A stretch of DNA of 64,000 bases from Glycocaulis alkaliphilus (GTDB lineage Bacteria > Pseudomonadota > Alphaproteobacteria > Caulobacterales > Maricaulaceae), in NCBI RefSeq assembly GCF_004000605.1, contig NZ_CP018911.1:1736001-1800000 (forward strand), read 5' to 3'. The notes beneath the pieces are model-generated. The model was given only the letters and a program-made list of their open reading frames with translations. It was not told the DNA's origin and did not search any database. Position numbers and translations under genes: made by a program. The number at the start of each line of letters is the position of its first letter. Within the stretch, counting starts at the first letter, position 1. This document shows positions 37,628-46,804 of the stretch, in pieces.

Positions 37628-39031
37628 ATGTCAGACGCGATCCTGAAGAAGATCAAGGACGAGAATATCGAATACGTGGACCTGCGCTTTACCGACACGC
37701 GCGGCAAGCTGCAGCACGTGACCTTTGACAAGTCGATGGTCGATGCCGACTTCTTTGAAGATGGCCAGATGTTTGACGGCTCCTCGATCAATGGCTGGAA
37801 GGCCATCAACGAGTCCGACATGGTGCTCAAGCCCGACACCGCTGGCGCGTTCGTCGATCCGTTCTTCCAGGAGCCGACGCTCGCTGTCTTCTGCGACATC
37901 TACGACCCCATCACTGGCGAGCCCTATAATCGCGACCCGCGCACGACCGCGAAGAAGGCCGAGACCTACATGGCCTCCGCCGGCATTGGCGACACGGCCT
38001 ATTTCGGACCGGAAGCCGAGTTTTTCGTCTTTGATGATGTGCGCTGGAAAACGGCGCAGAACGAGACCGGCTATGTGCTGGACTCCGAGGAAGGCCCGTA
38101 CAATTCCGGCACCATGATGGAAGGCGGCAATCTGGGACACCGCCCCGGCCCGAAGGGCGGCTATTTCCCGGTTCCGCCGGTCGATTCGGCGCAGGACATG
38201 CGCACCGAGATGCTGGCGGTCATGCGCGAGCTGGGCCTCGAGCCGGAAAAACATCACCACGAGGTCGCGCCGAGCCAGCACGAGCTGGGGATGAAATTCT
38301 CCACCCTGCTGAACATGGCCGACCGCATGCAGCTCTACAAATACATCGTCCACAATGTGGCCGCGTCCTACGGCAAAACGGCAACCTTCATGCCCAAGCC
38401 CGTCTATGCCGATAACGGTTCGGGCATGCACGTCCACCAGTCGATCTGGAAGGACGGCAAGCCGCTCTTTGCCGGCGACAAATATGCCGACCTGTCGGAG
38501 ATGTGCCTTTATTATATCGGTGGCATCATCAAGCACGCGCGTGCCATCAACGCATTCTCCAACCCGACCACGAACTCCTACAAGCGTCTCGTGCCGGGTT
38601 ATGAGGCCCCGGTCCTGCTCGCTTATTCGGCGCGTAACCGCTCGGCGTCCATCCGCATCCCGTATGTCGGCTCACCCAAGGGCAAGCGTATCGAAGCGCG
38701 CTTCCCCGATCCGGCCGGCAACCCGTACCTGACCTTCACCGCTCTTCTGATGGCCGGTCTTGATGGCATCGCCAACAAGATCCACCCCGGCGACGCGATG
38801 GACAAGGACCTCTACGACCTGCCGCCCGAAGAGCTGAAAGACATCCCGACGGTGAGCGGCAGCCTGCGCGAGGCGCTGGCCAATCTCGATGCCGACCGTG
38901 AGTTCCTCAAAAAGGGCGGCGTGATGGATGACGACCAGATCGACGCCTATATCGACCTGAAGATGGAAGAGGTCAGCCGGATCGAGCATCACCCTCACCC
39001 GGTCGAGTTCGAGCTCTACTACAAGGTCTGA
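37628..39031 (+). CDS. glnA: Glutamine synthetase type I
   Basis: GlnA (467 residues) makes glutamine from glutamate, ammonia and ATP as a dodecamer. Motifs include [22 protein letters not shown] (near residues 50-71), [14 protein letters not shown] near 125, the ATP site [25 protein letters not shown] near 260, and [18 protein letters not shown] near 315. The adenylylation tyrosine is in [12 protein letters not shown] near residue 396, so GlnE-type control is expected. Follows glnB, ends in a strong terminator. Type I-beta class by the presence of that tyrosine. Confidence 0.98.
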   Translation: MSDAILKKIKDENIEYVDLRFTDTRGKLQHVTFDKSMVDADFFEDGQMFDGSSINGWKAINESDMVLKPDTAGAFVDPFFQEPTLAVFCDIYDPITGEPYNRDPRTTAKKAETYMASAGIGDTAYFGPEAEFFVFDDVRWKTAQNETGYVLDSEEGPYNSGTMMEGGNLGHRPGPKGGYFPVPPVDSAQDMRTEMLAVMRELGLEPEKHHHEVAPSQHELGMKFSTLLNMADRMQLYKYIVHNVAASYGKTATFMPKPVYADNGSGMHVHQSIWKDGKPLFAGDKYADLSEMCLYYIGGIIKHARAINAFSNPTTNSYKRLVPGYEAPVLLAYSARNRSASIRIPYVGSPKGKRIEARFPDPAGNPYLTFTALLMAGLDGIANKIHPGDAMDKDLYDLPPEELKDIPTVSGSLREALANLDADREFLKKGGVMDDDQIDAYIDLKMEEVSRIEHHPHPVEFELYYKV

Positions 39032-39054
39032 TCAGACCTGCCTTCCAGTGAAGC

Positions 39055-39085
39055 AGGCCCGCCGGTTATCCGGCGGGCCTTTTTC
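39055..39085 (+). terminator. Rho-independent terminator of glnB-glnA
   Basis: AGGCCCGCCGG (39055-39065), loop TTAT, CCGGCGGGCCT (39070-39080): an 11-bp perfect stem followed by a T run (39080-39084). It begins 24 bases after the glnA stop. It is the clearest terminator in the window. Confidence 0.95.
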
Positions 39086-39216
39086 GTGACTGTTATGGAA
39101 AGATTACAAGCGCGTCTGAGTGGTCGACGGGCGCATAAGCATCGTCTAAGACTCTTTGCGGCTTACTGTGCCTGGCTCTCGCCGGGCCAGAGGGGAATGT
39201 CCGCCGGAGGGTCTAT

Positions 39217-42200
39217 ATGCGCCGTCGTCTTCTTACTGCTGCATCGCTTGTAGCGCTGTGCTCATCGCCAGTCTGGGCTGATGAGGAGATTAGCAGCGAA
39301 CGCACCAGCCCGGTGCGGACATCCGATGCCGGTGACATCGTCATCACCTCCAGCGGACGCGTGACGCTGACCGGCAATAGCGGCCCTGCAGTCGTCATCG
39401 ATTCTGATAACTCGGTGGAAACGCGCTCTGGCTCAAGCATCACCATTGCCGACCAAAGCAACGCAACGGGAATTTTTCTCGAAGGCGGCCGTACGGGCAG
39501 CCTGAGCCACGGTGGCGTTATTCAGCTTACTGACGAAAGTCTGTCGCTCAATACGGCGCTCAACGAACCGCTTGGTGCTCTCACCGAAGAAACCAACAAG
39601 ACCGGCATTCTGGTAGGCGCCGCAGGCGAACCGGCATTTGTCGGCGATGTAACGGTCACGGGTGGCGTAGCCGTTGTCGGCCAGAACTCCTACGGAGTGC
39701 GCGTCGTTTCGGGCATTGATGGCAACCTTAATCTCGGCGGAACGATCAGCGTCACGGGCGAAAACAGCACTGTCGTTTCGGTCGAGGGTCCGGTCAGCGG
39801 CGACGTCGTTGTTCGTAACGTCTCGAACATCAATGCCACCGGAGCAGGCTCGACCGCCCTCGCAGTCAATGCAGACATCGGCGGCGGTGTTCGTATATCA
39901 GGCCCCTTACAGGCGAACGGTTACCGCATTTCCGACCGCACCTTGCGCGAAGTGTTCCAGGCCCTTGCTGAAAACGGCAGCCCCATCGCTGAGGACCAGC
40001 GCCAATCAGGCCCGGTCGTCGTGATTGCTGGATCCGTGGTGGACGGCGTCTTCATTGCCGGCGGGCAAGACGGCGCAACCGCTGGCATCATCAACGGGCT
40101 CGGCAGCGCACCGTCACTGGTGGTCCAGACAGCTGCAGGCGCGACGGGACCGCTCACGCTTGGCGAAGTGGTCTACGAGGAAGCGGACACGAGCGAGGAC
40201 GCCGAAGAAGGCGATACCGTAACCACTAATCGCGGGTTTGGACTGGTCAACGACGGGAACATCAGGGCAAACGGCGTGTTCGACGGCGTCAGCTCCACCG
40301 CGATACTGATCGCAGGACGTGACGTGAACGGCACCGTTCAGGCCGCCATTCTGGGCGCAGGCGGTTTCGAGAACACTGGGTCGGTGGTCTCTGTCGCCTA
40401 TGATGCCCACACGACCGCTGTTCATCTTGGTGACGGCGCGCAAATGGCTGGGTTCACCAACTCAGGGAGCGTGTTTGCCACTTCTGCGCGCGGATTTGAC
40501 GATGACGGCTTCGCCGACAACGCGTTCGGCACGGGCTCCGCGACTGCAATCCATATCGAATCCGGTGTGCTGATCGACCGGATAGACAATACAGGCACCA
40601 TTCGCGGGCGTGTAAACACTGGCGGTGTGGCGGCCACCGGCATCCACATTGAAAACAACACGCTGCAAACCATCACGAACACCGGCACGATTGCCGCTGA
40701 TGCCGTCGATCTTGCAGACAGCGCAAATCCTGTTCTGACGGCCATTGACGCACGCAACATGACTGCTGGCCTGACAATCACTCAGTCGGCAGCAACCGGT
40801 GAGAATGCCGTGGCGCCCGCAATCGCCGGCGACATCCGCTTCGGCTCCGGCGACGACACGCTCGACATTCAAGCCGGAACAGTAACCGGCGACATCTATT
40901 TCGGAGCGGGCGCCGATAACCTGATCCTGCGCAACGCGACGCTGACCGGCGCGATTAACTCCGGCGATGGCCAGCTCACCATAGATGTTGAGAACTCCAA
41001 CCTCGAGCTGGGGCTCACCAATCAGGTCAATATAACGTCGGCGCGGTTCGGCGACGGAGCGGTCCTTAACCTCGTTCTGGACCGGAACACGTCCGCCAAT
41101 GCGTCTGTGTCAGCCAGCGGCGAAATATCATTCGAACACGGGTCTGAACTTGTCGTGTCCCTGTCCGAGCTGGTTGGCGCGGCTCAGACCTATCAGGTGC
41201 TCTCTGCCGGCACGCTGAATATCGCCGACGAGGCGGTGATCCTTGAGGCCGTCGACACGCCCTTCATCTACTCTGCAACGCTGGAGCGCGATGCCGGCGA
41301 TCCCAATTCGCTGGTGCTGAGCCTGGAGCGGAAAACAGCCGAGCAGATCGGGTTCGATCCCAACCGCGCTGCCGTTTATGACGCGGCACTTTCCCTGTTT
41401 GATGATGTCAGCTCGCTGGGCAATGCCATCGCATCGATCCGCGACGCCGACGCATTCTACAGTGCGTACGACCAGCTGCTGCCCGAATACGCGGCCAGCG
41501 CAATCCAGTTTGCCCTTGCCTCCCACGACGCCGCTGCAGGGGCGCTGTCCACGCGTCTGCGCAATGCGCGCCTGTCGCCGTCCGAACTTGCCGGTCTGTG
41601 GATCCAGGAGTTTGGCTATTACGCTGACCGTACAGGCTCCGCCCTGGGGCCGGGCTATCGCGGTTACGGGGTTGGGCTTGCCGTCGGTATCGACCGGCCA
41701 CTCGGGCCGTTCTATGCAGTAGGCATGAGCCTTGCCGGCGCGGCAAGCGAGATCGAACAGATCGGGCTCAACCATGATCCGATGACCACTTTGATGGGTC
41801 AGGTATCAGGCTACGCCGCCATCGACTTTGGCGGTATTGACGCGTCGTTCACCGCTTCAGCAGGCATCAACCGATTCGAGACCCAGCGTAATATCGGTAT
41901 TGGCAGCTATACCGGCTCCACGTCTGCTGACTGGGGTGGCTGGCATTACTCCCTGTCTGCCCAGGCCGGGCGTGACATTCCGCTAGGCAACTGGATCGTC
42001 AGGCCGGAAGCCTCCCTGACCTGGCTTTCGATTTCCGAAGACGGTTTCAATGAAATCGCGCTCGACAACACGGCCCCGGAACTTGCCCTGTTTGTCGATA
42101 GCCGCACGACCAGCGCGCTGACAGGCGGAGCCACGGTTACCGTCGCCCGCATGTTCCAGCGCTCGGGCAGCTGGTGGATGCCCTATGCCCGCGTAGGCTA

Positions 42201-42426
42201 TCGCGGTGATTTCTCCGGAAATTCAGGCGAAACAACGGCCCGGTTTGGTGAGAACGGCACGCCCTTTACGCTTCGCGCTGCAGACTTGCCTTCGGCTGGC
42301 CTGCTGGCTGGTCTGGGCTTCTCCGGAGGCTCGAACTACACGACATTCACCTTCGCCTATGACGCAGACTATCGCGACGACTACGTGAACCACGTGCTCC
42401 GTCTCGTGCTGCGGATGAATTTCTAG
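39217..42426 (+). CDS. Autotransporter (type V secretion) protein
   Basis: 1069-residue outer-membrane autotransporter. A signal peptide (RRRLLTAASLVALCSSPVWA) is followed by a passenger of about 750 residues rich in Gly, Asn, Thr and Asp, with recurring segments such as FENTGSVVSVAYDAHTTAVHL, FTNSGSVFATS, IDNTGTIRGRV and ITNTGTIAADA that look like beta-helix rungs. No cysteine is seen after the signal. The barrel domain starts near residue 790 (LAGLWIQEFGYYADRTGS) and ends in the terminal phenylalanine of VLRLVLRMNF used by the BAM complex. The passenger's role is unknown. The ATG is preceded by CCGGAGG. The 185-bp gap before it holds the glnA terminator and presumably its own promoter. Confidence 0.9.
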   Translation: MRRRLLTAASLVALCSSPVWADEEISSERTSPVRTSDAGDIVITSSGRVTLTGNSGPAVVIDSDNSVETRSGSSITIADQSNATGIFLEGGRTGSLSHGGVIQLTDESLSLNTALNEPLGALTEETNKTGILVGAAGEPAFVGDVTVTGGVAVVGQNSYGVRVVSGIDGNLNLGGTISVTGENSTVVSVEGPVSGDVVVRNVSNINATGAGSTALAVNADIGGGVRISGPLQANGYRISDRTLREVFQALAENGSPIAEDQRQSGPVVVIAGSVVDGVFIAGGQDGATAGIINGLGSAPSLVVQTAAGATGPLTLGEVVYEEADTSEDAEEGDTVTTNRGFGLVNDGNIRANGVFDGVSSTAILIAGRDVNGTVQAAILGAGGFENTGSVVSVAYDAHTTAVHLGDGAQMAGFTNSGSVFATSARGFDDDGFADNAFGTGSATAIHIESGVLIDRIDNTGTIRGRVNTGGVAATGIHIENNTLQTITNTGTIAADAVDLADSANPVLTAIDARNMTAGLTITQSAATGENAVAPAIAGDIRFGSGDDTLDIQAGTVTGDIYFGAGADNLILRNATLTGAINSGDGQLTIDVENSNLELGLTNQVNITSARFGDGAVLNLVLDRNTSANASVSASGEISFEHGSELVVSLSELVGAAQTYQVLSAGTLNIADEAVILEAVDTPFIYSATLERDAGDPNSLVLSLERKTAEQIGFDPNRAAVYDAALSLFDDVSSLGNAIASIRDADAFYSAYDQLLPEYAASAIQFALASHDAAAGALSTRLRNARLSPSELAGLWIQEFGYYADRTGSALGPGYRGYGVGLAVGIDRPLGPFYAVGMSLAGAASEIEQIGLNHDPMTTLMGQVSGYAAIDFGGIDASFTASAGINRFETQRNIGIGSYTGSTSADWGGWHYSLSAQAGRDIPLGNWIVRPEASLTWLSISEDGFNEIALDNTAPELALFVDSRTTSALTGGATVTVARMFQRSGSWWMPYARVGYRGDFSGNSGETTARFGENGTPFTLRAADLPSAGLLAGLGFSGGSNYTTFTFAYDADYRDDYVNHVLRLVLRMNF

Positions 42427-42432
42427 GCCGGT

Positions 42433-42446
42433 TTAACGCCTCTTAA
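42433..42446 (+). promoter_or_regulatory. TTAA-N6-TTAA pair, possible CtrA-like box
   Basis: TTAACGCCTCTTAA (42433-42446), followed by CCAT, sits 26 bp upstream of the transglycosylase lipoprotein ATG, just after the autotransporter stop. It resembles the CtrA consensus TTAA-N7-TTAA but with a 6-bp spacer, so assignment is weak. Confidence 0.25.
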
Positions 42447-42471
42447 CCATGGCGAGGGATACACTCTGGCC

Positions 42472-43080
42472 ATGGTTATACGTCTGGCCCTCTTCTTTGC
42501 GCTTCTGGCGGCGGCGGCAATCCTGGTGGCCGCCTGCAGCCATCGCGCGCCCCCGACGCAGGTGCAGAACGCCTGCTCCATCTTCGCCCAGTATCCGGCA
42601 TGGCGGCGCGCGACCGAACGGGCCGAACGCCGTTGGGGCCTGTCCCAGGGCACGCAGCTGGCCTTCGTGAACCGCGAATCCAGCTTCGTCGCCAATGCCC
42701 GCCCGCCCCGCACCCGCAGGCTGATCGTGCTTCCGGGGCCCCGTGCCTCATCGGCGCATGGGTATGCCCAGGCGCTTGACGGCACGTGGGACTGGTATCG
42801 CGAGCAGACCGGCAACCGCTCCGCGCGGCGGACGAACTTCGCTGACGCAGTGGATTTCATTGGCTGGTACGCCTCAATGAGCCAGCGCCTGTCGCGCATC
42901 TCGCTGGACGATCCGCGCAATCTCTACTTCGCCTATCATGAGGGCCATACCGGCTATAATCGCGGCACCCACAACTCCAAGGCCTGGCTGCAACGCGCCG
43001 CCAGCCAGGTGGAGGCCGATGCCCGCCGCTATGACAGCCAGCTGCGCTCCTGCCAGCGCCGCAGCCGCTGGTTCCGGTAG
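42472..43080 (+). CDS. Transglycosylase SLT-domain lipoprotein
   Basis: 202-residue predicted lipoprotein: membrane-anchor signal LALFFALLAAAAILVAAC with the lipid cysteine near residue 22, then a compact lysozyme-like domain. The likely catalytic glutamate is in LAFVNRESSFVANARPPRTRR near residue 67, and HGYAQALDGTWDWY near 98 and AYHEGHTGYNRGTHNS near 150 complete the SLT-type pattern. It is probably a peptidoglycan lytic enzyme or remodelling factor on the periplasmic side of a membrane. It sits 45 bp behind the autotransporter and 59 bp before parE, same strand. Function beyond the fold is inferred. Confidence 0.82.
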   Translation: MVIRLALFFALLAAAAILVAACSHRAPPTQVQNACSIFAQYPAWRRATERAERRWGLSQGTQLAFVNRESSFVANARPPRTRRLIVLPGPRASSAHGYAQALDGTWDWYREQTGNRSARRTNFADAVDFIGWYASMSQRLSRISLDDPRNLYFAYHEGHTGYNRGTHNSKAWLQRAASQVEADARRYDSQLRSCQRRSRWFR

Positions 43081-43139
43081 TAGAAAAGCCGCGTTGAGTG
43101 CTTTCCCGCACCGCCCGCAATCGGGCAAGGTGCAAAGTG

Positions 43140-45236
43140 ATGACCCACGATTCGCAAAACGACCTGTTCGGCGGCGGCGCGCCTGCTCCGAAACCCGCCT
43201 CGCCCGCCCCGCGCGCAGAGCCTGAGCCCGTGAAGGCAGCAGAGCCCCCTGCGCCGCGCGCGCCAGCGGCCTCCCCTGCTCCAACACCTCCGCCGCAGCC
43301 CGGCTATAACGCCTCCTCGATCGAGGTGCTTGAAGGGCTGGAGCCGGTGCGCAAGCGGCCGGGCATGTATATTGGCGGCACCGATGAGCGCGCGCTGCAT
43401 CACCTCTTCGCCGAAGTGCTGGACAACGCGATGGACGAGGCCGTGGCAGGCCATGCTGACCGCATCGAGGTGAGCCTCGATGAGGAAGGCTTTGTCACCG
43501 TCACCGATAATGGCCGCGGCATCCCGGTAGACGAGCATCCGAAATTTCCCGGCAAGTCGGCGCTGGAAATCGTGATGACCACGCTGCACTCAGGCGGCAA
43601 GTTCTCCGACAAGGCCTACCAGACCGCCGGCGGCCTGCACGGGGTGGGCATCTCCGTCGTCAACGCGCTGTCAGAGCGGGTCGAGGTGGAAGTGGCGCGC
43701 GACCGCACCCTCTGGGGGCTCAATTTCTCGCGCGGCACGCCGCTGGGCAGTCTGGAAAAGCTTGGTGCAGCGCCCAACCGGCGCGGCACCAAAATCCGCT
43801 TCAAGCCCGATCACGAGATTTTCGGCAGCCGCGCGCATTTCAAGCCCGCGCGCCTGTTTGCCATGTCTCGCTCCAAGGCCTTCCTGCGCCGGGGCGTGGA
43901 GATACGCTGGTCGTGCGTGCCTGAGCTGGTCGAAGGCACGCCCACGCCTGCAGAGGCCGTGCTGTCCTTCCCCGGCGGGCTGGCCGATCACCTTGAAGAA
44001 CTTGTCAAAGGCGCAGCCCTCGTCACCGAAAGCTTCTCAGGCCGTGTCGAGCGCTCCGAAGGGCGCATGGGCGCGGTGGAATGGGCCGTAGGCTTCTCCG
44101 CCAACGGATTTGGCGAGCATGACAGCTTCTCCAACTCCTACTGCAACACCGTACCCACGCCGCAAGGGGGTACGCATGAGGCGGGCCTGCGCGCCGCGCT
44201 CTCGAAGAGCCTCAAAGCGCACGCCGAGCTGGCCGGCAATCGCAAGGCGGGCCTCATCACACCCGATGATGTGATGGGCGGGGCAGGTGTGCTCGTCTCC
44301 ATCTTCCTCAAAGACCCGGAGTTTCAGGGCCAGACCAAGGACCGGCTTTCTACACCGGAGGCGCAGCGTCTTGTCGAGAACGCCATCCGCGACCGGTTCG
44401 ACCACTGGCTCGCCGCCCGGCCGAAGGAAGCCGCGCGCCTGATCGACTGGGCGGTGGAGCGCGCCGAGGACCGGCTGAAGAAGAAGAAGGAAAAGGAAGT
44501 CCAGCGCCAGAGCGCCACGCGCCGCCTGCGCCTTCCCGGCAAGCTGGCGGACTGTTCCACCGCCGGCGCAGACGGGACCGAAATCTTCCTCGTCGAGGGC
44601 GATTCCGCCGGCGGCTCGGCCAAGCAGGCGCGCGACCGCAAGACGCAAGCCATCCTGCCCCTGCGCGGCAAGATCCTGAATGTTGCCTCTGCGACGCCGG
44701 ACAAGATCGCCGCCAATCAGGAAATCTCCGATCTGATGCTGGCGCTCGGCACCCGTCCGGGCTCGACATTTGACCTTGATGAGCTGCGCTATGAGCGCGT
44801 CATCATCATGTGCGACGCGGACGTGGACGGCGCGCATATCGCGGCCCTGCTCGCCACCTTCTTCTACCGCTTCACGCCGGGCCTGATCGAGAGCGGACGC
44901 CTGTTCATGGCCCAGCCGCCCCTCTATCGCCTGACCGTGGGGGCGAAGACCCTCTACGCGCAGGACGACGCGGAGAAGGACGCCATTATGAATGGCGAGT
45001 TCAAGGGCAAGCGCGTGGAGCTTGGCCGCTTCAAGGGCCTCGGCGAGATGACGCCGCCGCAACTGAAAGCCACCACGATGAACCCGCAGACGCGCTCACT
45101 CGCGCGCGTGACCATTGATGACGCCTTCCGCGAGGAGGCCGATGATCTGGTTGAAACCCTGATGGGCAAGAAGGCAGAGCTTCGCTTCCAGTACATCCAG
45201 GAACACGCGCCCTTCGTGGAAGCGATTGATTTGTAG
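43140..45236 (+). CDS. parE: DNA topoisomerase IV subunit B
   Basis: ParE (698 residues) is the ATPase subunit that pairs with ParC (13235-15487). After an unusual Pro/Ala-rich N-terminal stretch of about 55 residues (disordered) comes the GHKL ATPase domain: EGLEPVRKRPGMYIGGTDERALHHLFAEVLDNAMDEA, TVTDNGRGIPVDEHP, GGLHGVGISVVNALS. The TOPRIM part has EIFLVEGDSAGGSAKQARDRKTQAILPLRGKILNV near residue 480, and IIMCDADVDGAHIAALLATFFYRF near 555. ParE over GyrB is favoured by the LRGKILNV block and by parC being in the window. The ATG at 43140 is chosen; an upstream in-frame start exists. Confidence 0.94.
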   Translation: MTHDSQNDLFGGGAPAPKPASPAPRAEPEPVKAAEPPAPRAPAASPAPTPPPQPGYNASSIEVLEGLEPVRKRPGMYIGGTDERALHHLFAEVLDNAMDEAVAGHADRIEVSLDEEGFVTVTDNGRGIPVDEHPKFPGKSALEIVMTTLHSGGKFSDKAYQTAGGLHGVGISVVNALSERVEVEVARDRTLWGLNFSRGTPLGSLEKLGAAPNRRGTKIRFKPDHEIFGSRAHFKPARLFAMSRSKAFLRRGVEIRWSCVPELVEGTPTPAEAVLSFPGGLADHLEELVKGAALVTESFSGRVERSEGRMGAVEWAVGFSANGFGEHDSFSNSYCNTVPTPQGGTHEAGLRAALSKSLKAHAELAGNRKAGLITPDDVMGGAGVLVSIFLKDPEFQGQTKDRLSTPEAQRLVENAIRDRFDHWLAARPKEAARLIDWAVERAEDRLKKKKEKEVQRQSATRRLRLPGKLADCSTAGADGTEIFLVEGDSAGGSAKQARDRKTQAILPLRGKILNVASATPDKIAANQEISDLMLALGTRPGSTFDLDELRYERVIIMCDADVDGAHIAALLATFFYRFTPGLIESGRLFMAQPPLYRLTVGAKTLYAQDDAEKDAIMNGEFKGKRVELGRFKGLGEMTPPQLKATTMNPQTRSLARVTIDDAFREEADDLVETLMGKKAELRFQYIQEHAPFVEAIDL

Positions 45237-45342
45237 TGTTTATCCGCTCAACTCCCTGTGATGTAACACAATAACCCCCTTCCCCCTGCGGCGGATTCCG
45301 GCGAACGTGCCCGCAACGCAATTATCCGGGGAGGGTTGAACG

Positions 45343-46803
45343 GTGGCGATACACGGTTCACGGGAAAAGGGCGCGCTATGGCCGATGATGGCGGGCGCGC
45401 TGGCAGGGCTGGCAGCCCTTGGCCTTGCGGCCTGTAACGGCGATGCTGGCGAGACGGGCAACGGCAATGGCGCCAGCGCTGGCAATGGCGACGGTCTTGT
45501 CCGCTTCAACCCGGACCCCTACCCCTCCACCTACACCCCCTTCCCCTCTGAAGTGGTGCTCATTCAGGGCGCGACCGTTTTTGATGGCATTGGCGGCGAG
45601 TTCGAGAATTACGACGTCCTCATGCAGGATGGGCGCATTGCCAGTATCGGCGAAGGCCTTGAAGCGCCAGAAGGCGCAACCATCATTGACGGGCGCGGAC
45701 GCTATGTGACGCCGGGCGTGATCGATATTCACTCCCATCTGGGCGTCTACCCCTCCCCCGGTGTCAGTGCGCACAATGACGGCAATGAGATCACCAGCCC
45801 GGTGACGGCGGAGGTCTGGGCCGAGCACGGCGTCTGGCCTCAGGATCCGGGCTTTGACGCGGCTTTGGCCGGCGGCGTGACCACGCTGCACGTCCTGCCG
45901 GGCTCGGCCAACCTCTTTGGCGGGCGCGGCGTGACGCTGCGCAATGTGCCTTCGCGCACCGTGCAGGGCATGAAGTTCCCTGATGCCCCCTACACGCTGA
46001 AAATGGCCTGCGGGGAGAACCCGAAACGCGTCTATGGCGGACAGGGCCGCGCGCCCGGCTCGCGCATGGGCAATATGGCCGGATACCGCGAGGCCTGGCA
46101 GCGCGCAGTGGAATACCGCCGCAGCTGGCAGCGTTACTGGGACGCCGGCGATGCCGACGCCACCCCGCCCACCCGCAATCTGGAGCTGGATACGCTGATG
46201 GGCGTGCTGGAAGGCGAAATCCTCATCCAGATGCACTGCTACCGCGCTGATGAAATGGCGCTGGTGCTCGATATGGCGCGCGAGTTCGACTATCGCATCA
46301 CCACATTCCATCACGCGGTCGAGGCCTACAAGATCGGCGATCTTCTGGCAGAAGACGATGTCTGCGCGGCCGTGTGGGCTGACTGGGGCGGGTTCAAGAT
46401 GGAAGCCTACGACTCCATCAACGAAAACCTCGCCCTTGTTCACGCCGCAGGCGCGTGCGCGATGATCCATTCCGACGACCAGCTGGGCATCCAGCGCCTC
46501 AATCAGGAGGTCGCCAAGGCGCTCGCCGCCGGAAGGCGGCTCGGCATTGAGGTCACAGATGGCGAGGCAGTCGCCTGGTTCACCTCGAACCCCGCACGCG
46601 GGCTTGGCATTTTCGACGAGACGGGCTCGCTGGAAGCGGGCAAGCGCGCCGATGTCGTGCTCTGGTCGGCCCATCCCTTCTCCAGCTACGCCGTTGCCGA
46701 CCATGTCTATATCGACGGCGCGCTGATGTTTGACCGCGATGATCCCGAGCGGCGCACCGTGCGCGATTTCACCCTCGGCCAGCCCGGCGAAGGAGTGCTG
46801 TAA
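45343..46803 (+). CDS. Amidohydrolase-family lipoprotein, catalytic-type partner
   Basis: 486-residue predicted lipoprotein (GALAGLAALGLAAC, lipid Cys at 31) with a metal-dependent hydrolase barrel. The metal ligands look complete: HSH at residues 130-132 (GVIDIHSHLG), a lysine in YTLKMACGENP (K220) that could be carboxylated, H298 in IQMHCYRADEM, H323/H324 in TFHHAVEAYK, and an aspartate in HSDDQLG near 378. The N-terminal strand domain and C-terminal EAGKRADVVLWSAHPF are typical of the imidazolonepropionase/dihydroorotase-like superfamily. Substrate unknown; periplasmic by the signal. GTG start with GGGGAGGG upstream. It lies one base before a second amidohydrolase gene. Confidence 0.87.
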   Translation: MAIHGSREKGALWPMMAGALAGLAALGLAACNGDAGETGNGNGASAGNGDGLVRFNPDPYPSTYTPFPSEVVLIQGATVFDGIGGEFENYDVLMQDGRIASIGEGLEAPEGATIIDGRGRYVTPGVIDIHSHLGVYPSPGVSAHNDGNEITSPVTAEVWAEHGVWPQDPGFDAALAGGVTTLHVLPGSANLFGGRGVTLRNVPSRTVQGMKFPDAPYTLKMACGENPKRVYGGQGRAPGSRMGNMAGYREAWQRAVEYRRSWQRYWDAGDADATPPTRNLELDTLMGVLEGEILIQMHCYRADEMALVLDMAREFDYRITTFHHAVEAYKIGDLLAEDDVCAAVWADWGGFKMEAYDSINENLALVHAAGACAMIHSDDQLGIQRLNQEVAKALAAGRRLGIEVTDGEAVAWFTSNPARGLGIFDETGSLEAGKRADVVLWSAHPFSSYAVADHVYIDGALMFDRDDPERRTVRDFTLGQPGEGVL

Positions 46804-46804
46804 A

